This document shows positions 33,218 through 43,844 of a DNA stretch of 64,000 bases, piece after piece. The stretch is taken from contig LR990049.1 of NCBI GenBank assembly GCA_905147135.1, positions 19,733,428 to 19,797,427 on the forward strand, given 5' to 3'. The DNA is from Blastobasis lacticolella. Lineage: Eukaryota > Arthropoda > Insecta > Lepidoptera > Blastobasidae. Made by a program: the position numbers and the translations under genes. Under the pieces are notes generated by a model. It searched no databases, had not been told where the DNA came from, and was given only the letters and a program-made list of their open reading frames with translations. Position 1 is the stretch's first letter; each line of letters starts with the position of its first letter.

Positions 33218-36200
33218 GTAAGGGGTACTCCATCCGGAATCATCATCATCCGACCTCTCCTTCCAGTGCCTAGCGGGGATGGCATGGCCCAGACATTTGT
33301 TCCTCACGTATTTTGCCGCTGTGATGGCGCGCGCCGCCGCCCGCCGCGCCGGCAGCACCGCGCCCAGCCCGCCAGCCACTGTACTGGTAAGGGGTACTCC
33401 ACCCAGAATCATCATCATCAATATCATCTCGGCGTTAATTCCTGGTTGTGCTCTTGCGCGGTATGTGAGGGCCCGAATTCCGCCTTCTGGCCAACTTCGC
33501 TCGGTCTTCGGTATCCTTGGTGGTGAGCTTGTAAGCACGTATGTTATTTTTAACAAAGTCAAGCCATCGCTTCTTGAGCCGACCTCTCCTTCCAGTGCCT
33601 GGCATGGATAGCATGGCCAGACATTTGTTCCCCACGTATTTTGCCGCCACCCGCCGCACCGGCAGCACCGCGCCCAGCCAGACGACCACTGTACTGGTAA
33701 GGGGTACTCCACACAAGGGGTACACTCCGTAGTTCCAAGTACCTTAGTTTCCACAGGGCGCACTGAATTTAACGCGTAAGGTAGCCACGGGCGGAACCTT
33801 TCACTTCAAAATTTGAACTTGAAAGTCAACCGACCGTTACTAGGTAAAGGCCAAATATTACGATTTGCTATACTAAAAATAGATCACGTATCTAGTGGTT
33901 TCAGAGTGCCGTAGGTACTCTACTAATAGGGGTTGTGTACATACAAGTCGTCATCACCCCAGCGGTTAATCCAGGCTTCTGCCAGGCTTCCACTTTTCTA
34001 CTTTTTTTTTTCATTTTGCCCGATCTCAGGCATCCTTACGTCGTAAGCCGTTGGCTTTCATGTGCGCCTCGGCGATGTAAATCCATCACTTCTTGGGTCT
34101 CCAGCGGGACCTCTTCCCTGATATAGGCAGGTTTAGGCACAGTTTAAGGTGGCCGCGGGCGGAATCTAACCTTTCACTTTTATATTAGAATTTTAATGCA
34201 CAGTGCACGCATGCTTCTGCCCATTACTTGGTAAAGGTCAATTTAGCGATTAACCATTCTAAAAATACCTGCTCATTACTAGGTGAAGGTCAAAATAGCG
34301 ATGATCTAGGTTTTTTAAAATACCCAAATCATGTGTAAATATGTAACCATATACGGGCGCGCGCTGCCACCCGCCGCGTCAGCAGCTCCGCGCCAACCAC
34401 GCCACTAAGCACTAATATAAAAAAACATCTTGGCGTTAATGTCCCGGTCGTGCTCTCAAGCACGAGGGCCCAGGGTCCTCCTTGACCATGATCCAGGATT
34501 TGGCGATAAGGTAATTACAGTGAAGCGACTACCATCTGACCTCCGTGGCCCTGCTACCAGGGGAACCCCACCAGATTAGTTCATGGTTACAAATTCAGTT
34601 GCCTGAATTTGCAGGTTTCATCACGATATTTCCATCTCGTGTCAACAGAACTTGGGCGTCCCGCGGGATCCTGTAGGAAATTCAAAAGGTACAAATAGTT
34701 ATAGCAGGTCAAACCACAGCACTAACTGTTGTTGAGTGGTTTGAGTTCAGTAGTCAGTTAGCCGTGGCCTTGTGGTGTCCGGCAGAGTAGAATAGCACCA
34801 ACCCCTTACACTTGTGGGTGTCGTACCTACAAGGCGACTAATGTTTTCGAGGCAAAATATCTAGAGTTTCCGTAGGCTGGAAAACGGGCAGCCCCTTTTT
34901 CCATTGTATATTTATAATACTGCGTTCTGCAACCCGCCTGCCAAGCGTGGAGTTTATGGCAATAACATCCCCTTTCGTGGGAAAGGCCATTAAGTCCTGC
35001 CGTGGACTGTTACGGGCTGTGATGATGAGTCAGTCAGCCTTTGCCATTAGATAATAGGTCTTTACCTATGAAATTGCCGTTTTGTATGAAAAAATTTAAA
35101 CGAATTTTTTTTATGTATTTTGTATTTGTATTAATCGAAGTAATCACCCATGCAGTCAATGCATCATTGCCAACGCAGTGGCAGTTTATTGATGCCCTTC
35201 TTAAAGAAATCAGCTGGACGGGAGGCAACCAATTCTTCAAAGGCATTTTGTACTGCCTCTCGGGTATTGAATTTTTTTTTCCGCCAAGAAGTAATCCAAA
35301 TTCTGGAAAAAGTAGTAGTCTTTAGGCGCAAGGTCTGGTGAGTAGGGCTGATGACGGAGAGCTTCCAACCCGAGTTCTTGCAACTTGGAGACCTACTGCT
35401 GTGCAGTATGAGGTCGCGCGTTGTCGTGCAGGAGCAGCGGAGACGAGCGATTGACTAATGCTGGTTGAAGATGTGCCAGCTTCTGCATCATTGTGTTCAG
35501 TTCTTCACAGTACACATCTGCAGTAATGCTTACCCCGTTGGGTAAGAAGCTGTGATGAATCACACCGGCGCTAGACCACCAAACAGTGACCATCACTTTT
35601 CTAGGGGTAAGTTTTTGTTTAGGGCATTGTTTAGGTGCTAAACCAGGATCCAACCAACTTGCTGAGCGCTTGCGGTTATCAAACAGAATCAATTTTTCAT
35701 CGCAGGTAACAATGCGGTTCAAAATTCCTTCATTTGTGTGGCTGTTGAGCAGTGCAAGTCACGTCTCGACGCGTACTTCGCGCTGGCGCTCATTGAGTTC
35801 GTGAGGCACCCATTTGTCAAGCTTTTTTACCTTGCCAATTTGACGCAAATGGACCAATATTGTTTTGACGCTAACGTCGAAAGCTGCTGCTAATTCAGCC
35901 GTAGATTGTGTATCATCAGCTTCTACAATCGCCTTTAATTCGTCATTGTCGACCAAAGTCTTCGGACGACCGCGAGGTTCATTTTTCAGGTCGAAATTTC
36001 CAGAACGGAAGCGAGAAAACCAATAACAGGTGGTGCGTTGGTTTGTAGTGTTAGCTCCGTAAACGTCGTTGATGTTGCGTGCCGCTTGTGCCGCGTTGCT
36101 GCCACGACGGTACTCATATTCCATAATTACTCGAATTTTTAACGTATCCATGATGACGAAAAAGATGGAAATGCGATGAAAATGTTACACTAATCAATAA

Positions 36201-39200
36201 ACAAATGACTACTATTGGAAAAAGAATTCCATGTTTTTAAAATAAAATTAATTTGAAATTATAATTCTTAGCCAAACAAAAAATATTTTGATTAGAAATT
36301 GCCAGTATTGCAGAACGGCAATTTCATAGGTAAAGACCTAATATTAGGTACGAGATTTTCTATAGACTACGTAAATGTGTTTAAACACTAATAAAATGTG
36401 CAATAGGTACCATTCGCTTCTCGGTTGTGGTAATACTAGTCATTCAGTCTTGTCATAATGTTATAATCAGATTCGTTTAATGATTTTATGAATTATAGTG
36501 GTGTTTATTATTAAGTTAAATTATCAAGATGCATTTATCTTCGTAATTATCTTAATAGAATTCAATAAATAAAACGGGACAAGTATGTACTAATAGGTAC
36601 GAATGGGACTCGCGCCGTGAGGGCTCTGAACCAGCAAATAAGTGAGTACTCAGAAAACATTTCATATGTTCAGAAAAAAACTTTCTATGAAGAACATGGT
36701 ATGAAAAATATAGTTCACAAGTAACAAAGTGTTACAACGTTCCAGACCCGTTCCCGGAACCACGTTGAGTTTCGGGATTAGTTATAGCCTGCGTGCTATT
36801 CTGGGCTATAAGCTATATTGCTGCCAAATTTCATCAAAATCCGTTCAGTGGTTTTTCGTGAAGTACTTCAAACATCCTAAACTTTCGCATTTATAGTAAT
36901 AGTAGGATGTGCTATTCTGGGCTTTAAGCTATATTGCTGCTAAATTTCATCTAAATCCGTTCAGTAGTTTTTTTGTGAAGGAATAACAGACATCGAAACA
37001 TATTTCCTTACAAACTTTCGCAATTATAATGTTAGTACGATATGACAGGATTACACTTTAACAGGCCTTCTACTGGGCTTGATCCTCCTCCACATTTTTG
37101 AGGGATTTGCCATAATCTTCACGCTTGGCAGGCGTGTTGGAGAATGAAAATACACCCTACTACATAATTGGTCACGACTGTGCAGTTCCAAGAGCAAGAG
37201 GTTCCGGGTTCGATTCCCGGCTGGGCAGAAATTTAAATGATGAATTTTAATTTCTATTACGGGTCTGGGTGTTCTATGTATATAAGTATGTATTTAAAAA
37301 AAATACATATATACAAGTAGTATATCAGCTAGCTAGCACCCATAGTACAAGCTTTGCTTAGTTTGGGGCTAGATGGCGCTGTGTGAATTTGTCCACGATT
37401 ATTATTATCATTATTTTTATAAAGGAACTTTCTCCCACGCGCACTAAGGCTGGGGAATGAGCTCCCTGGAGAGGTTTTCCCTAGAGAGTTATCATGAAGT
37501 ACTTCAAGAAAGGGGTGAAAAGGTTTGCGTAGTCGACATCACGTGAGTGATACCCCTGGTATTGCAAACGTCCATAGCCTGCGGTGTCTGCTTACTTATA
37601 AGGCAGGGCGTAAGCTTATTTGTCACCATTTTGTTATCTGTTTCTGCCTTAAATACCGCCAAGCAACAATGCTCGCGGTTATACCATAAAAAGCTCATAT
37701 AGGTACTTCTAAGTTTTAAATTAACCCCTGACGCAAATAAAGGGTGTTATATGTTTTACGTGTGTATTTGTGGCCATCTGTGGCATCGTTCCCGAAGCGG
37801 TTTGTTTTATTTAAAAACCAGTTTAATCGAAATGATTTTTGTTTCCTTAAAACCGGTTCGGTATAGTTCAGAAAATATTTGAGCTGACGGCTAACGTGAT
37901 TGATTATCTGATTCCAAAGGTTGTCTGTCTGGGTTTGGGAGATATCTTACTTAAGTTCCTACACACAAGCCAGCATTCATTTACCTGTTCCCATCATTTT
38001 CAGATATCAGACACGTCGAATGAACTGGGCGAGGAGTTGAAGCAGCTGCTTGAAGCGCGCGGTTGCACAGTGAGCACGGTGACGAGCGGAGCGGGCGCGG
38101 AGGCAGAAGCGGATAAAGTGGACGCATTAGTAATAGTGGGCGCCGAGGCCGCTGCTAGCGGGCTGGGTGGGTTGGCTGACTTTGTCTCTGAGGATGTTTA
38201 TAGTAATTTAAAGGTAAGACATTATTAGTATTTGTTATTTTTTATACAGCGCCCACTGTAAGTACCTATCTAAGACTACCTATCTATGATCTGTTTAAAC
38301 TTACTTGTCTTATTTGGTGGACAAACAATGCCAAAAATCACGACTTGCCGTATTAATCACGCTACGTATATTGTGAATATGAATTTCAACGAATACTGCT
38401 GCACATTATCCATTTAAATACAAAATTTCCTAAGACAAGTCAGTTTGGATAGATATATGTCTAAAATCATCTAACTAATGGGTACATCTTATAGAGTGGG
38501 AAGAAATGAATGTTAATAAGACACGTCAAATAGGTAGAAAAGAATTTCCTGTGTATAACACCGCCAAATTACATTTGATGGTCAATGGTGGCTTACCATT
38601 TATTTCTTCAACTATACTAATTTTTTTTTCTATATTATACGGCAGACAAACAGGCATCCGTGCCACCTGATGGAAAGTGGTCAACGCCGCCTATGGACAT
38701 CAGCAACACCAGCATGTTATAAAGAGAAAAGATTTGATTGTTTGTCAATTTATTTGTATGTTTGTTTGTTTGTAATGGATAAACTCGAAAACTACTTAAC
38801 GTTTTTTTTTAATTATTTCACCTATCGAAAGCTACATTATCAGTGAGTAAGATAACGGGCCTCCCGGCTTCGGCCAGGGCCTGCTAACCTACTCTTTCTT
38901 CTCCACTTCGCCCAGTATTCGGCATCCACGCGTGCAGGTGTTGGCTCTCGCATCATTTCCCGCGCCCCTCGGAACTTCTTTCTTGATTTCCCACGTATCT
39001 CTGGGGCTTAGCAACATGTCCAATTGAGTTGTAATGTTCTTAATTTATCAGTTATTGGACAATCTGACGCCGCGCGTGCGCAGCGGCGGCCGCGTGGTGT
39101 GGGCGGCGGCGGGGACTGGCGCGGACGCGGAGGATGCGTTCTCCGCTGCCGCTTCTGCCTTCGACCACGTGCTACGTGCTAGCTTGCAACACGCCGCCAA

Positions 39201-40463
39201 AACGTATGCCCTGTGTGATAGACCTTATTGTAGTGTAGATGCATTTTAAATTTTGAAGTGATTAGTTACCTAATTACATTGATAAGGATTTGTGTAAGTA
39301 CATTCAGTTTTCATGAAGCAAAGCACGTGTAACGATGAGAAGGGAATGGGGACTGAACTGACATATCTGGGTGCCTTACACCTCTGCCAAAAACCAGAAC
39401 AATGCGAAGCTCCGTTTCGCTTAGAAAGTAGATAATAGTTAGGTTTGGTTAGGTGCAATCATGTTTTCTCTTCTCACCCTGCAGTAACGGTGTCACGGCG
39501 GTGTGGGTGGGCCGGGAATCGAACCCGGCTCGCACGGCGGCGGCGGCGGCGGCCGCGCTACTGCCGCAAACCGACCTCACCGACTCCTTTTCTATCAGGT
39601 AACTATTTCATATTGTAAAACTGCAATCAGCCCCGGCTTTTGCGGCAGCTGTTTCCTAAAGAATTTCTCAAAATGATAGTGAAAACTGCATCAAAATCCG
39701 TTGCGTGGTTTAGATGTTAGCAGGTATACAGACAAAGAGTGTGCAGGTTTCGTCACGTTATCCTGCATCGGTTAGTGTTTCACTAATCCACCAACTCAGA
39801 AAAGAGTCATTGGTCAATGGCGGCACTGAGGTCCGATCCCGGTACCTCTCGTTTACGAGTCGGACCACTTAACCATTGGGCCGGTAGACCGAAAACTGCA
39901 CAAACGGCCAGGCTACGATTAGGCTACGGCTAGGCTATGGCCAGGCAACGCCTATGCTGCGGCCAGGCTGCGGCTCGGCTATGGCTATGCTAGGGCCAGG
40001 CTACGGTTAGGCTACGGCTAAGCTAAGGCTCGGCTACGGCCAGGCAACGGCTATGCTACGACCAGGCTACGGTTATGCTACGGACGAGTCAAGTCGTTAC
40101 CAACTACCAATAAGTGGTCTCTGGGTATAAATGTTTTACTACCTACCTACTTCTACTTCTTTTCTACATACTATAGTATGTATATGCAAAAACTACCGTC
40201 CACTGCACGCACAAGCCTATTGTATTGTCCGCTGCATTGTTTCCTACCTCGATACTTAAATAAAATTTACTGATTTGATACGTGTGTGCGCGATTGGTCT
40301 GACTCGCGGACAATTTAAGGTATGGAATGTACCTTTGCCAGTTGTAACACCTGTGAAAATTATCTGAGCAAACCTACTTAACTATTAATTTATTTTTCAT
40401 TTCAGAAATGCTGCCTTCAGATTAACAGACTACGTCGGCAGACGGTTGAAGATAATCTCGTGA
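33071..40463 (+). CDS. SDR-fold membrane-anchored protein, 226 aa, five exons, catalytic residues absent
   Basis: Join 33071-33217, 38004-38213, 39052-39203, 39485-39598, 40406-40463: 681 nt, phases 0, 0, 2, 2, all GT-AG. Residues 12-30 are a hydrophobic Leu/Ala/Val segment followed by basic RAAARR, so it is a likely N-terminal membrane anchor. From residue 47, TVLISDTSNELGEELKQLLE is a Rossmann beta-alpha start, but DTSNELG replaces the TGxxxGxG cofactor loop. DALVIVGAEA (89-98) replaces the NNAG strand, and GGRVVWAAAG (131-140) matches the GRIV.vSS strand. The expected YxxxK helix reads SAFDHVLRASL, so the catalytic Tyr and Lys are missing. A seven-alanine tract (188-194) is encoded by GCG repeats. 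The protein is shorter than usual SDRs (about 250-300 residues). Known for the family: NAD(P)-dependent oxidoreductases. Inferred: a pseudoenzyme or a very divergent member. Confidence 0.75.
33320..33386 (+). pseudogene. Duplicate of SDR exon 1 end with its own ATG and donor
   Basis: ATG at 33324 opens 21 in-frame codons (MARAAARRAGSTAPSPPATVL is the full reading) ending in the same donor (gtaagg at 33387) and the same phase as exon 1. A leucine codon of the original became the ATG. It could act as an alternative first exon lacking the membrane anchor, or be an inert duplicate. Confidence 0.5.
33425..33640 (-). mobile_element. LINE fragments within the duplicated exon array
   Basis: Antisense reading includes GRRGRLKKRWLDFVKNNIRA and KDTEDRAKLARRRN, the post-reverse-transcriptase block found on the plus strand at 59100-59275. 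A short related piece (33255-33320) lies between exon copies 1 and 2. A SINE family A scrap (ggcgttaattcctggttgtg) is at 33432. Confidence 0.65.
33640..33696 (+). pseudogene. Second duplicate of SDR exon 1 end
   Basis: Reads AATRRTGSTAPSQTTTVL up to the donor at 33697 (gtaagg). No ATG in this copy. Confidence 0.5.
33783..34425. repeat. Decayed local duplicates of the SDR upstream region and exon 1
   Basis: 33783-33925 repeats 32270-32400. 34150-34330 is a third, poorer copy. 34357-34404 (gggcgcgcgctgccacccgc...) is a fourth degraded exon-1 copy without a donor. The C/T-rich LINE-derived repeat at 33945-34130 intervenes. Confidence 0.55.
34425..34640 (-). repeat. SINE family A, tail two-thirds
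   Basis: catcttggcgttaatgtccc through tttgcaggtttcatcacgat. The tRNA-like head is missing. Confidence 0.65.
34761..35030 (+). repeat. Dispersed repeat family B
   Basis: tgtggtgtccggcagagtag through gactgttacgggctgtgatg, complete by comparison with 51078-51350. The mariner begins about 25 bp downstream. Confidence 0.65.
35054..36341 (-). mobile_element. mariner transposon (1288 bp)
   Basis: Terminal inverted repeats: left ataggtctttacctatgaaa (35054) and the right end, whose inverse is ttaggtctttacctatgaaa (36341). They agree for about 28 bases with one mismatch, and TA lies on both sides (35052-35053 and 36342-36343). The size is typical of mariner. It sits in intron 1 of the SDR-like gene, opposite to its transcription. 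Confidence 0.9.
35131..36151 (-). pseudogene. mariner transposase, inactivated
   Basis: The N-terminal helix-turn-helix part is intact (35759-36151, opening MDTLKIRVIMEYEYRRG and including NEPRGRPKTLVDNDELKAIV). The catalytic domain keeps the three aspartates of the D,D34D triad in TCDEK, LLHDNARPHT and YSPDLAPKD. Three in-frame stops (TGA 35761-35759, TAG 35395-35393, TGA 35166-35164) and one frameshift in an A-run near 35270 break it before the normal end at 35131. Few lesions in about 340 codons suggest a fairly recent loss. Family knowledge: cut-and-paste transposase inserting at TA. Confidence 0.88.
36770..37045 (+). repeat. Tandem pair of a common lepidopteran repeat unit
   Basis: gctattctgggctataagct... 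and aaatccgttcagtggttttt recur about 110 bp later with small changes, each followed by actttcgcatttata-like ends. Single relatives occur at 39680 and 53330. Confidence 0.6.
37060..37145 (-). repeat. Repeat family B fragment
   Basis: tttgccataatcttcacgct and ggcaggcgtgttggag are the internal words of family B in antisense. Confidence 0.5.
37180..37405 (+). repeat. SINE family H, tRNA-derived
   Basis: ggttccgggttcgattcccg (B box, 37200) is followed by the body to gcgctgtgtgaatttgtcc and an attattatt tail; it matches the inverse of 23880-24130. Confidence 0.7.
37490..37625 (+). mobile_element. LINE 3'-end fragment
   Basis: catgaagtacttcaagaaag through cagggcgtaagcttatttgt matches 25985-26140 on the same strand. 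It lies in intron 1 of the SDR-like gene. Confidence 0.5.
38004..38213 (+). CDS. SDR-like gene, coding exon 2
   Basis: Acceptor cccatcattttcag, donor AAG/GTAAGA, 70 codons in phase 0 (residues 50-119). Encodes the Rossmann start and the VSEDVYSNLK helix that in SDRs leads to the active-site strand. Confidence 0.8.
38630..38835 (-). mobile_element. LINE 3' scraps in intron 2
   Basis: tatacggcagacaaacaggc through gacatcagcaacaccagc is the antisense 3' end of the LINE family at 59745. A repeat with tttgtttgtttgtaatgg follows. Confidence 0.5.
38855..39010 (-). repeat. Dispersed C/T-rich LINE-derived repeat
   Basis: cggcttcggccagggcctgc, ccacttcgcccagtattcgg and gttggctctcgcatc; same family as 7265-7450, in intron 2. 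Confidence 0.5.
39052..39203 (+). CDS. SDR-like gene, coding exon 3
   Basis: Acceptor taatttatcag, donor AAAAC/GTATGC. Residues 120-170 plus two bases of the next codon. Carries GGRVVWAAAG and the helix where YxxxK would be expected. Confidence 0.8.
39485..39598 (+). CDS. SDR-like gene, coding exon 4
   Basis: Acceptor ctcttctcaccctgcag, donor ATCAG/GTAACT. Residues 171-207, including GVTAVWVGRESNP and the polyalanine tract. Phase 2 on both sides. Confidence 0.78.
39735..39895 (-). repeat. SINE family A head half
   Basis: On the minus strand the tRNA-like head (gcccaatggttaagtggtcc, B box region ggtaccgggatcgga) is followed by the first part of the body. It lies in intron 4 of the SDR-like gene. 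Confidence 0.62.
39905..40090. repeat. 12-bp minisatellite in intron 4
   Basis: About 15 variants of the unit ggctacggccag/ggctaaggctcg, imperfect and strand-biased (G-rich on plus). Confidence 0.75.
40406..40463 (+). CDS. SDR-like gene, coding exon 5
   Basis: Acceptor tttttcatttcag; residues 208-226 ending YVGRRLKIIS and TGA at 40461-40463. Confidence 0.78.
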
Positions 40464-40747
40464 TCAACGTGTCTATTTATTAAGCTATAAAAGTACTTAC
40501 CTCAGTGTAACTTAATAATTTACGATGTCGTGTCAGGATAGACATAAATTAAGTACCTAGGTAACTTAAGTCAATAACTTTTCGTTCGTACACATATTGT
40601 GACTATTTCTGTGAATCGTTTTATTTATGGCCATTTAATATGATCACAAACATTTTTTTTTACTTTTTTTTAACTCTTTTAATTATCGTGTAAAAACTGG
40701 AAGATGTCATTTATTTATTATTTTACCTACTTGTATCAAAAATATAC

Positions 40748-40753
40748 AATAAA
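40748..40753 (+). terminator. Putative poly(A) signal of the SDR-like gene
   Basis: AATAAA 285 bases after the stop codon, the first canonical hexamer downstream of the gene. A LINE tail abuts it on the right. Confidence 0.45.
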
Positions 40754-40764
40754 AAAATTTATTT

Positions 40765-41340
40765 ATTTATTTAACAGTTTATTGTGCACAATAACATTTA
40801 TACAATATTGACATAAGGAAAACAACACAACAGGTACAGCTTATTTCATAAGAAATATCTTACAGCAGACCTACGGAAGAGACAGGGCATAATCAGAAAG
40901 GCAGACGGCGTGCACCTTAAAATACCTAACCTACATAACACTACCAAAAAAAAATATACTACAATGAAATTATAATACCTAATTAAATACAAAGTTACAT
41001 ACAACATACATACTTAAATTCATACATATATACTATGGATAACAAATGGAAAGATAATACTCTTTAACTCGCTTTTTAAAGGTTTCAAGTGAAGGACTGA
41101 TACGTACATTAAATGGCAATGAATTCCACAATCTAGCCGCATGAACAGAGAAGGAATTAGAATAACACTCAGATTGATGAGGGGGAATGGAGAGGAGTGC
41201 CTTGACGCTAGAGTGACAAGGCATGTTCTGTGGTCGGGAAAAACTGAAAAATGTTGTAATAAAAATATTTTTTTCCTTATGTCTTCCTTGATATACCTAC
41301 CTAGGTTGCAAAAGTTAAGAATGGTAAATAAACGCATGTA
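40765..41340 (-). mobile_element. LINE 3' end and C-terminal fragment (antisense)
   Basis: The antisense ORF 41033-41224 includes FSVHAARLWNSLPFNVRISP and then ETFKKRVKEYYL, the end block of a Jockey/CR1-type reverse transcriptase. The 270 bp to its left is an AT-rich 3' UTR ending at the (TTTA)n-like run at about 40760. Confidence 0.72.
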
Positions 41341-41454
41341 AGTTAACGAATAAAGCCAAATGTATTATAATAAATAAATAAACTCCCTTGTTTTATATAG
41401 GTACTTCTTGTTTTAATAACGATGCTGTCCAAATGTATACTTTTAATTACTAGG

Positions 41455-41640
41455 CAGGCATTTGGCCTCCAGTCAACTGATAATATGCGACGATGCAGCC
41501 AAATGGAACATGAGAATCCATGCTAAGGCCAGATTGTACAGTTCCGGGAAGACATTTGCCGACAAAGCGTTTCTTTTCATATCCATAGGGCTCCCCTCAA
41601 TTTTCCTGAGAATCCATCATCTGGTCCTGACCTCATGATA
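41455..41640 (-). mobile_element. Decayed LINE fragment
   Basis: Antisense words such as aggcatttggcctcc and gcgacgatgcagcc are a diverged form of the 3' end at 28785-28860. Confidence 0.4.
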
Positions 41641-42750
41641 ATGGGACCACCTCGTGAATTAACAATTATAAGGAAATTAAAAATTTAAGATATCGCGGAA
41701 CATACACATAAAAATAAGCAATGAGGGAGTTTCCTGATGAGGATATTGCTATATTTAATGACATAGTGTTAAGATGTAGGTACATAAAACGCCGTCAATA
41801 AATGACTGAGGGGAATATTTAACGACAGAAAGATATCGACTCAAGTTTTTACAAAGCTCAAAGCGCCTGTGGCAATTATGGGAGCAAAAGTGTTTGCATA
41901 CGAATTTGTGTTTCGAGACTCTACATGACAGTCCAACTTGGTTTTCATCAAAACCTGCAGACCTACCTATTCGATTTGCGTCACTTAACAGTAGTGGCTG
42001 AATTACAGGAAGAGACGGGGTAGACGTGTGGGTGTCGGTCGACGCACGTGGCATCCCAGACCAACAGTCTCATTCGTCAGAACTTTTAATCAAGTGGGGG
42101 CTTCTAATGTCGTCGCAGCGTACCGTATATACCGTTTTGCTCAAATACCGAAGGTACTTCTACGGAGGTGGGTATGTAAGGTAAATAGAGGCCCGGCTAG
42201 TAACATATTATCCGCTCATGTGGTACCAACGAAGCTAGACGCACGGATATAGTTTTTGCGAGTGGCCAGGCGCAAAGTAAGCACGAGGCGTGAATGTACA
42301 GACAGTAGGTTAGTAAGCTCAAGTCTTGCCCCAAGTTGCCTCATGACTCGTGGCCGGTCGTAATCGATAGCACACGATTCAATCACAAATTATTATATAT
42401 TTAATACGGATTGGATTCAATTGAAGGACCCACGAATGGAGTTTATGTAAATTTTTCTCTGGTACTCACGAGCCGAGCGATAGTGACCAACATAGAAAAA
42501 TAATACTCATTGCGGATGATGACTAACTATTATATATAAAAGAAAAATCAACAAATTTTTAGTCTGTGGAGACAGCTCAGACCAATAACTTTAGCCCATG
42601 CTGCCCCAGTGTTGCCGTTAGTGTACATTTACACATTTCACGTGCCTTTCTAGCCTCTCATGTGTATTAAAACCCTTGCAGTTTTATATCGGTGCGACAG
42701 AATTAACAAGATACATCTCTACTATTCTAGTTGGTAGTAATAAAAAAATA
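41641..42750. other. Intergenic, no gene recognised
   Basis: No coding exon. The ORFs at 41755-42054 (minus) and 42028-42252 (plus) have no recognisable domains and overlap each other in antisense. Confidence 0.45.
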
Positions 42751-42754
42751 ATCA

Positions 42755-43085
42755 TCTTGGCGTTGATGTCCCATCTGTGCACACGGGGTCCTCCTTGACC
42801 ATTATCCAAGATTTGGCACATCAGAAAATCACAGAGGAGCGACTGCCATAGGACCTCTGTGACCCTGTTAACAGGGTAACCAGGGTATAGGGATTGAATC
42901 AGTCGCCTGACTGAACCTACACCAGGTTTCATCATAATGTTTTAACCTCAACGTAAGAGCATCGGTTAGTGTGCAACTACTGTACGTCACTCAGAAAAGG
43001 GTCATTGGTACACCGTGGCACTGGGTTCGAACCCGGAACCTCGGGATACGAGTCGGACCCCTTAACCGGTGCCAGCGATGCTGTA
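42755..43085 (-). repeat. SINE family A, full length
   Basis: The best B box in the family: the minus strand reads ggttccgggttcgaacccag at about 43042-43023, with ccggttaaggggtccgactc as the A-box region. The tail is at 42755-42790. Confidence 0.7.
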
Positions 43086-43432
43086 GTAGATTTTTAAGTG
43101 ATCAATTGTTTAATAAAAGCACAAAGGCTAAGGTTAAAATGCCTTCTTATGAAATCCTTCTTAATGGAAACCTTGAAGCTTTTTATGAAATATGCTTTTA
43201 CACTTTTACAAACGCGCTAATAATTTGAGTAAGTTTTCTCACGCCTCAATAAAAAAACAGCACTTCTGCTACCTAGCGAGCAAGTTGCGAGAGCGAGAGA
43301 AGCTGTATAGTAATAACTAGTGTCATGTAAGAAGAAACTTGGCGGGTTACGTGGTTCGACATGCTTAGTAGGCGATTACCTGCGCGAAATCCCCTCTACT
43401 GCCATTTGACAAGTCTCTTCTTTCATGACGCG

Positions 43433-43844
43433 AATGAGGAGTTTTCCAGTAGGTATTGATAGTTGGTTTAAAAAAGCATCAATAGATGGCGCTCCTACAA
43501 TTTTTGTAATCTTTTTAAAATCTGTATGATGGTGGCAGTGATTTCATGCAGCAAACTAATACTACACCTAAAAATAAAATGTTAATGAATATAAACATAA
43601 CTGTTAAAGGTTGAACGAAATGTAAAAAGAAATGTTTATAGAAGTTGGCACTATGTTCCATTATTATTACAAACTCTAAAATGGGTGAAAACTATTGACA
43701 ACTACTATATTATCCAATAGAACGTACCCAGTGTTTATATCACTAAGAACTTATTTCAAGCGATTATCAATTACCAAAATTGTCGGAGCGCCATCAAGTG
43801 AGTGGTTTGGAATGCTTTAGATACCTATGGGAAAACTGCTCATT
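43433..43844. mobile_element. MITE family C copy 3
   Basis: Termini aatgaggagttttccagtag and gggaaaactgctcatt are inverted, and the interior matches copies 1 and 2. The LTR insertion site is empty here. The 60-codon ORF of the other copies is broken by a stop. Confidence 0.72.

Noticed and set aside
33044..33763. 239-codon minus-strand ORF
   Set aside because: It is antisense to the duplicated GC-rich SDR exon 1 and runs through LINE fragments; its peptide is a mixture of the two with no own domain.
37200..37228. tRNA gene from a perfect B-box
   Set aside because: The cloverleaf cannot be completed and the sequence continues as a SINE body matching 23880-24130.
40360..41340. Additional coding exon in the LINE-like ORF 41020-41337
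   Set aside because: The peptide RLWNSLPFNVRISPSLETFKKRV is reverse-transcriptase end sequence on the opposite strand.
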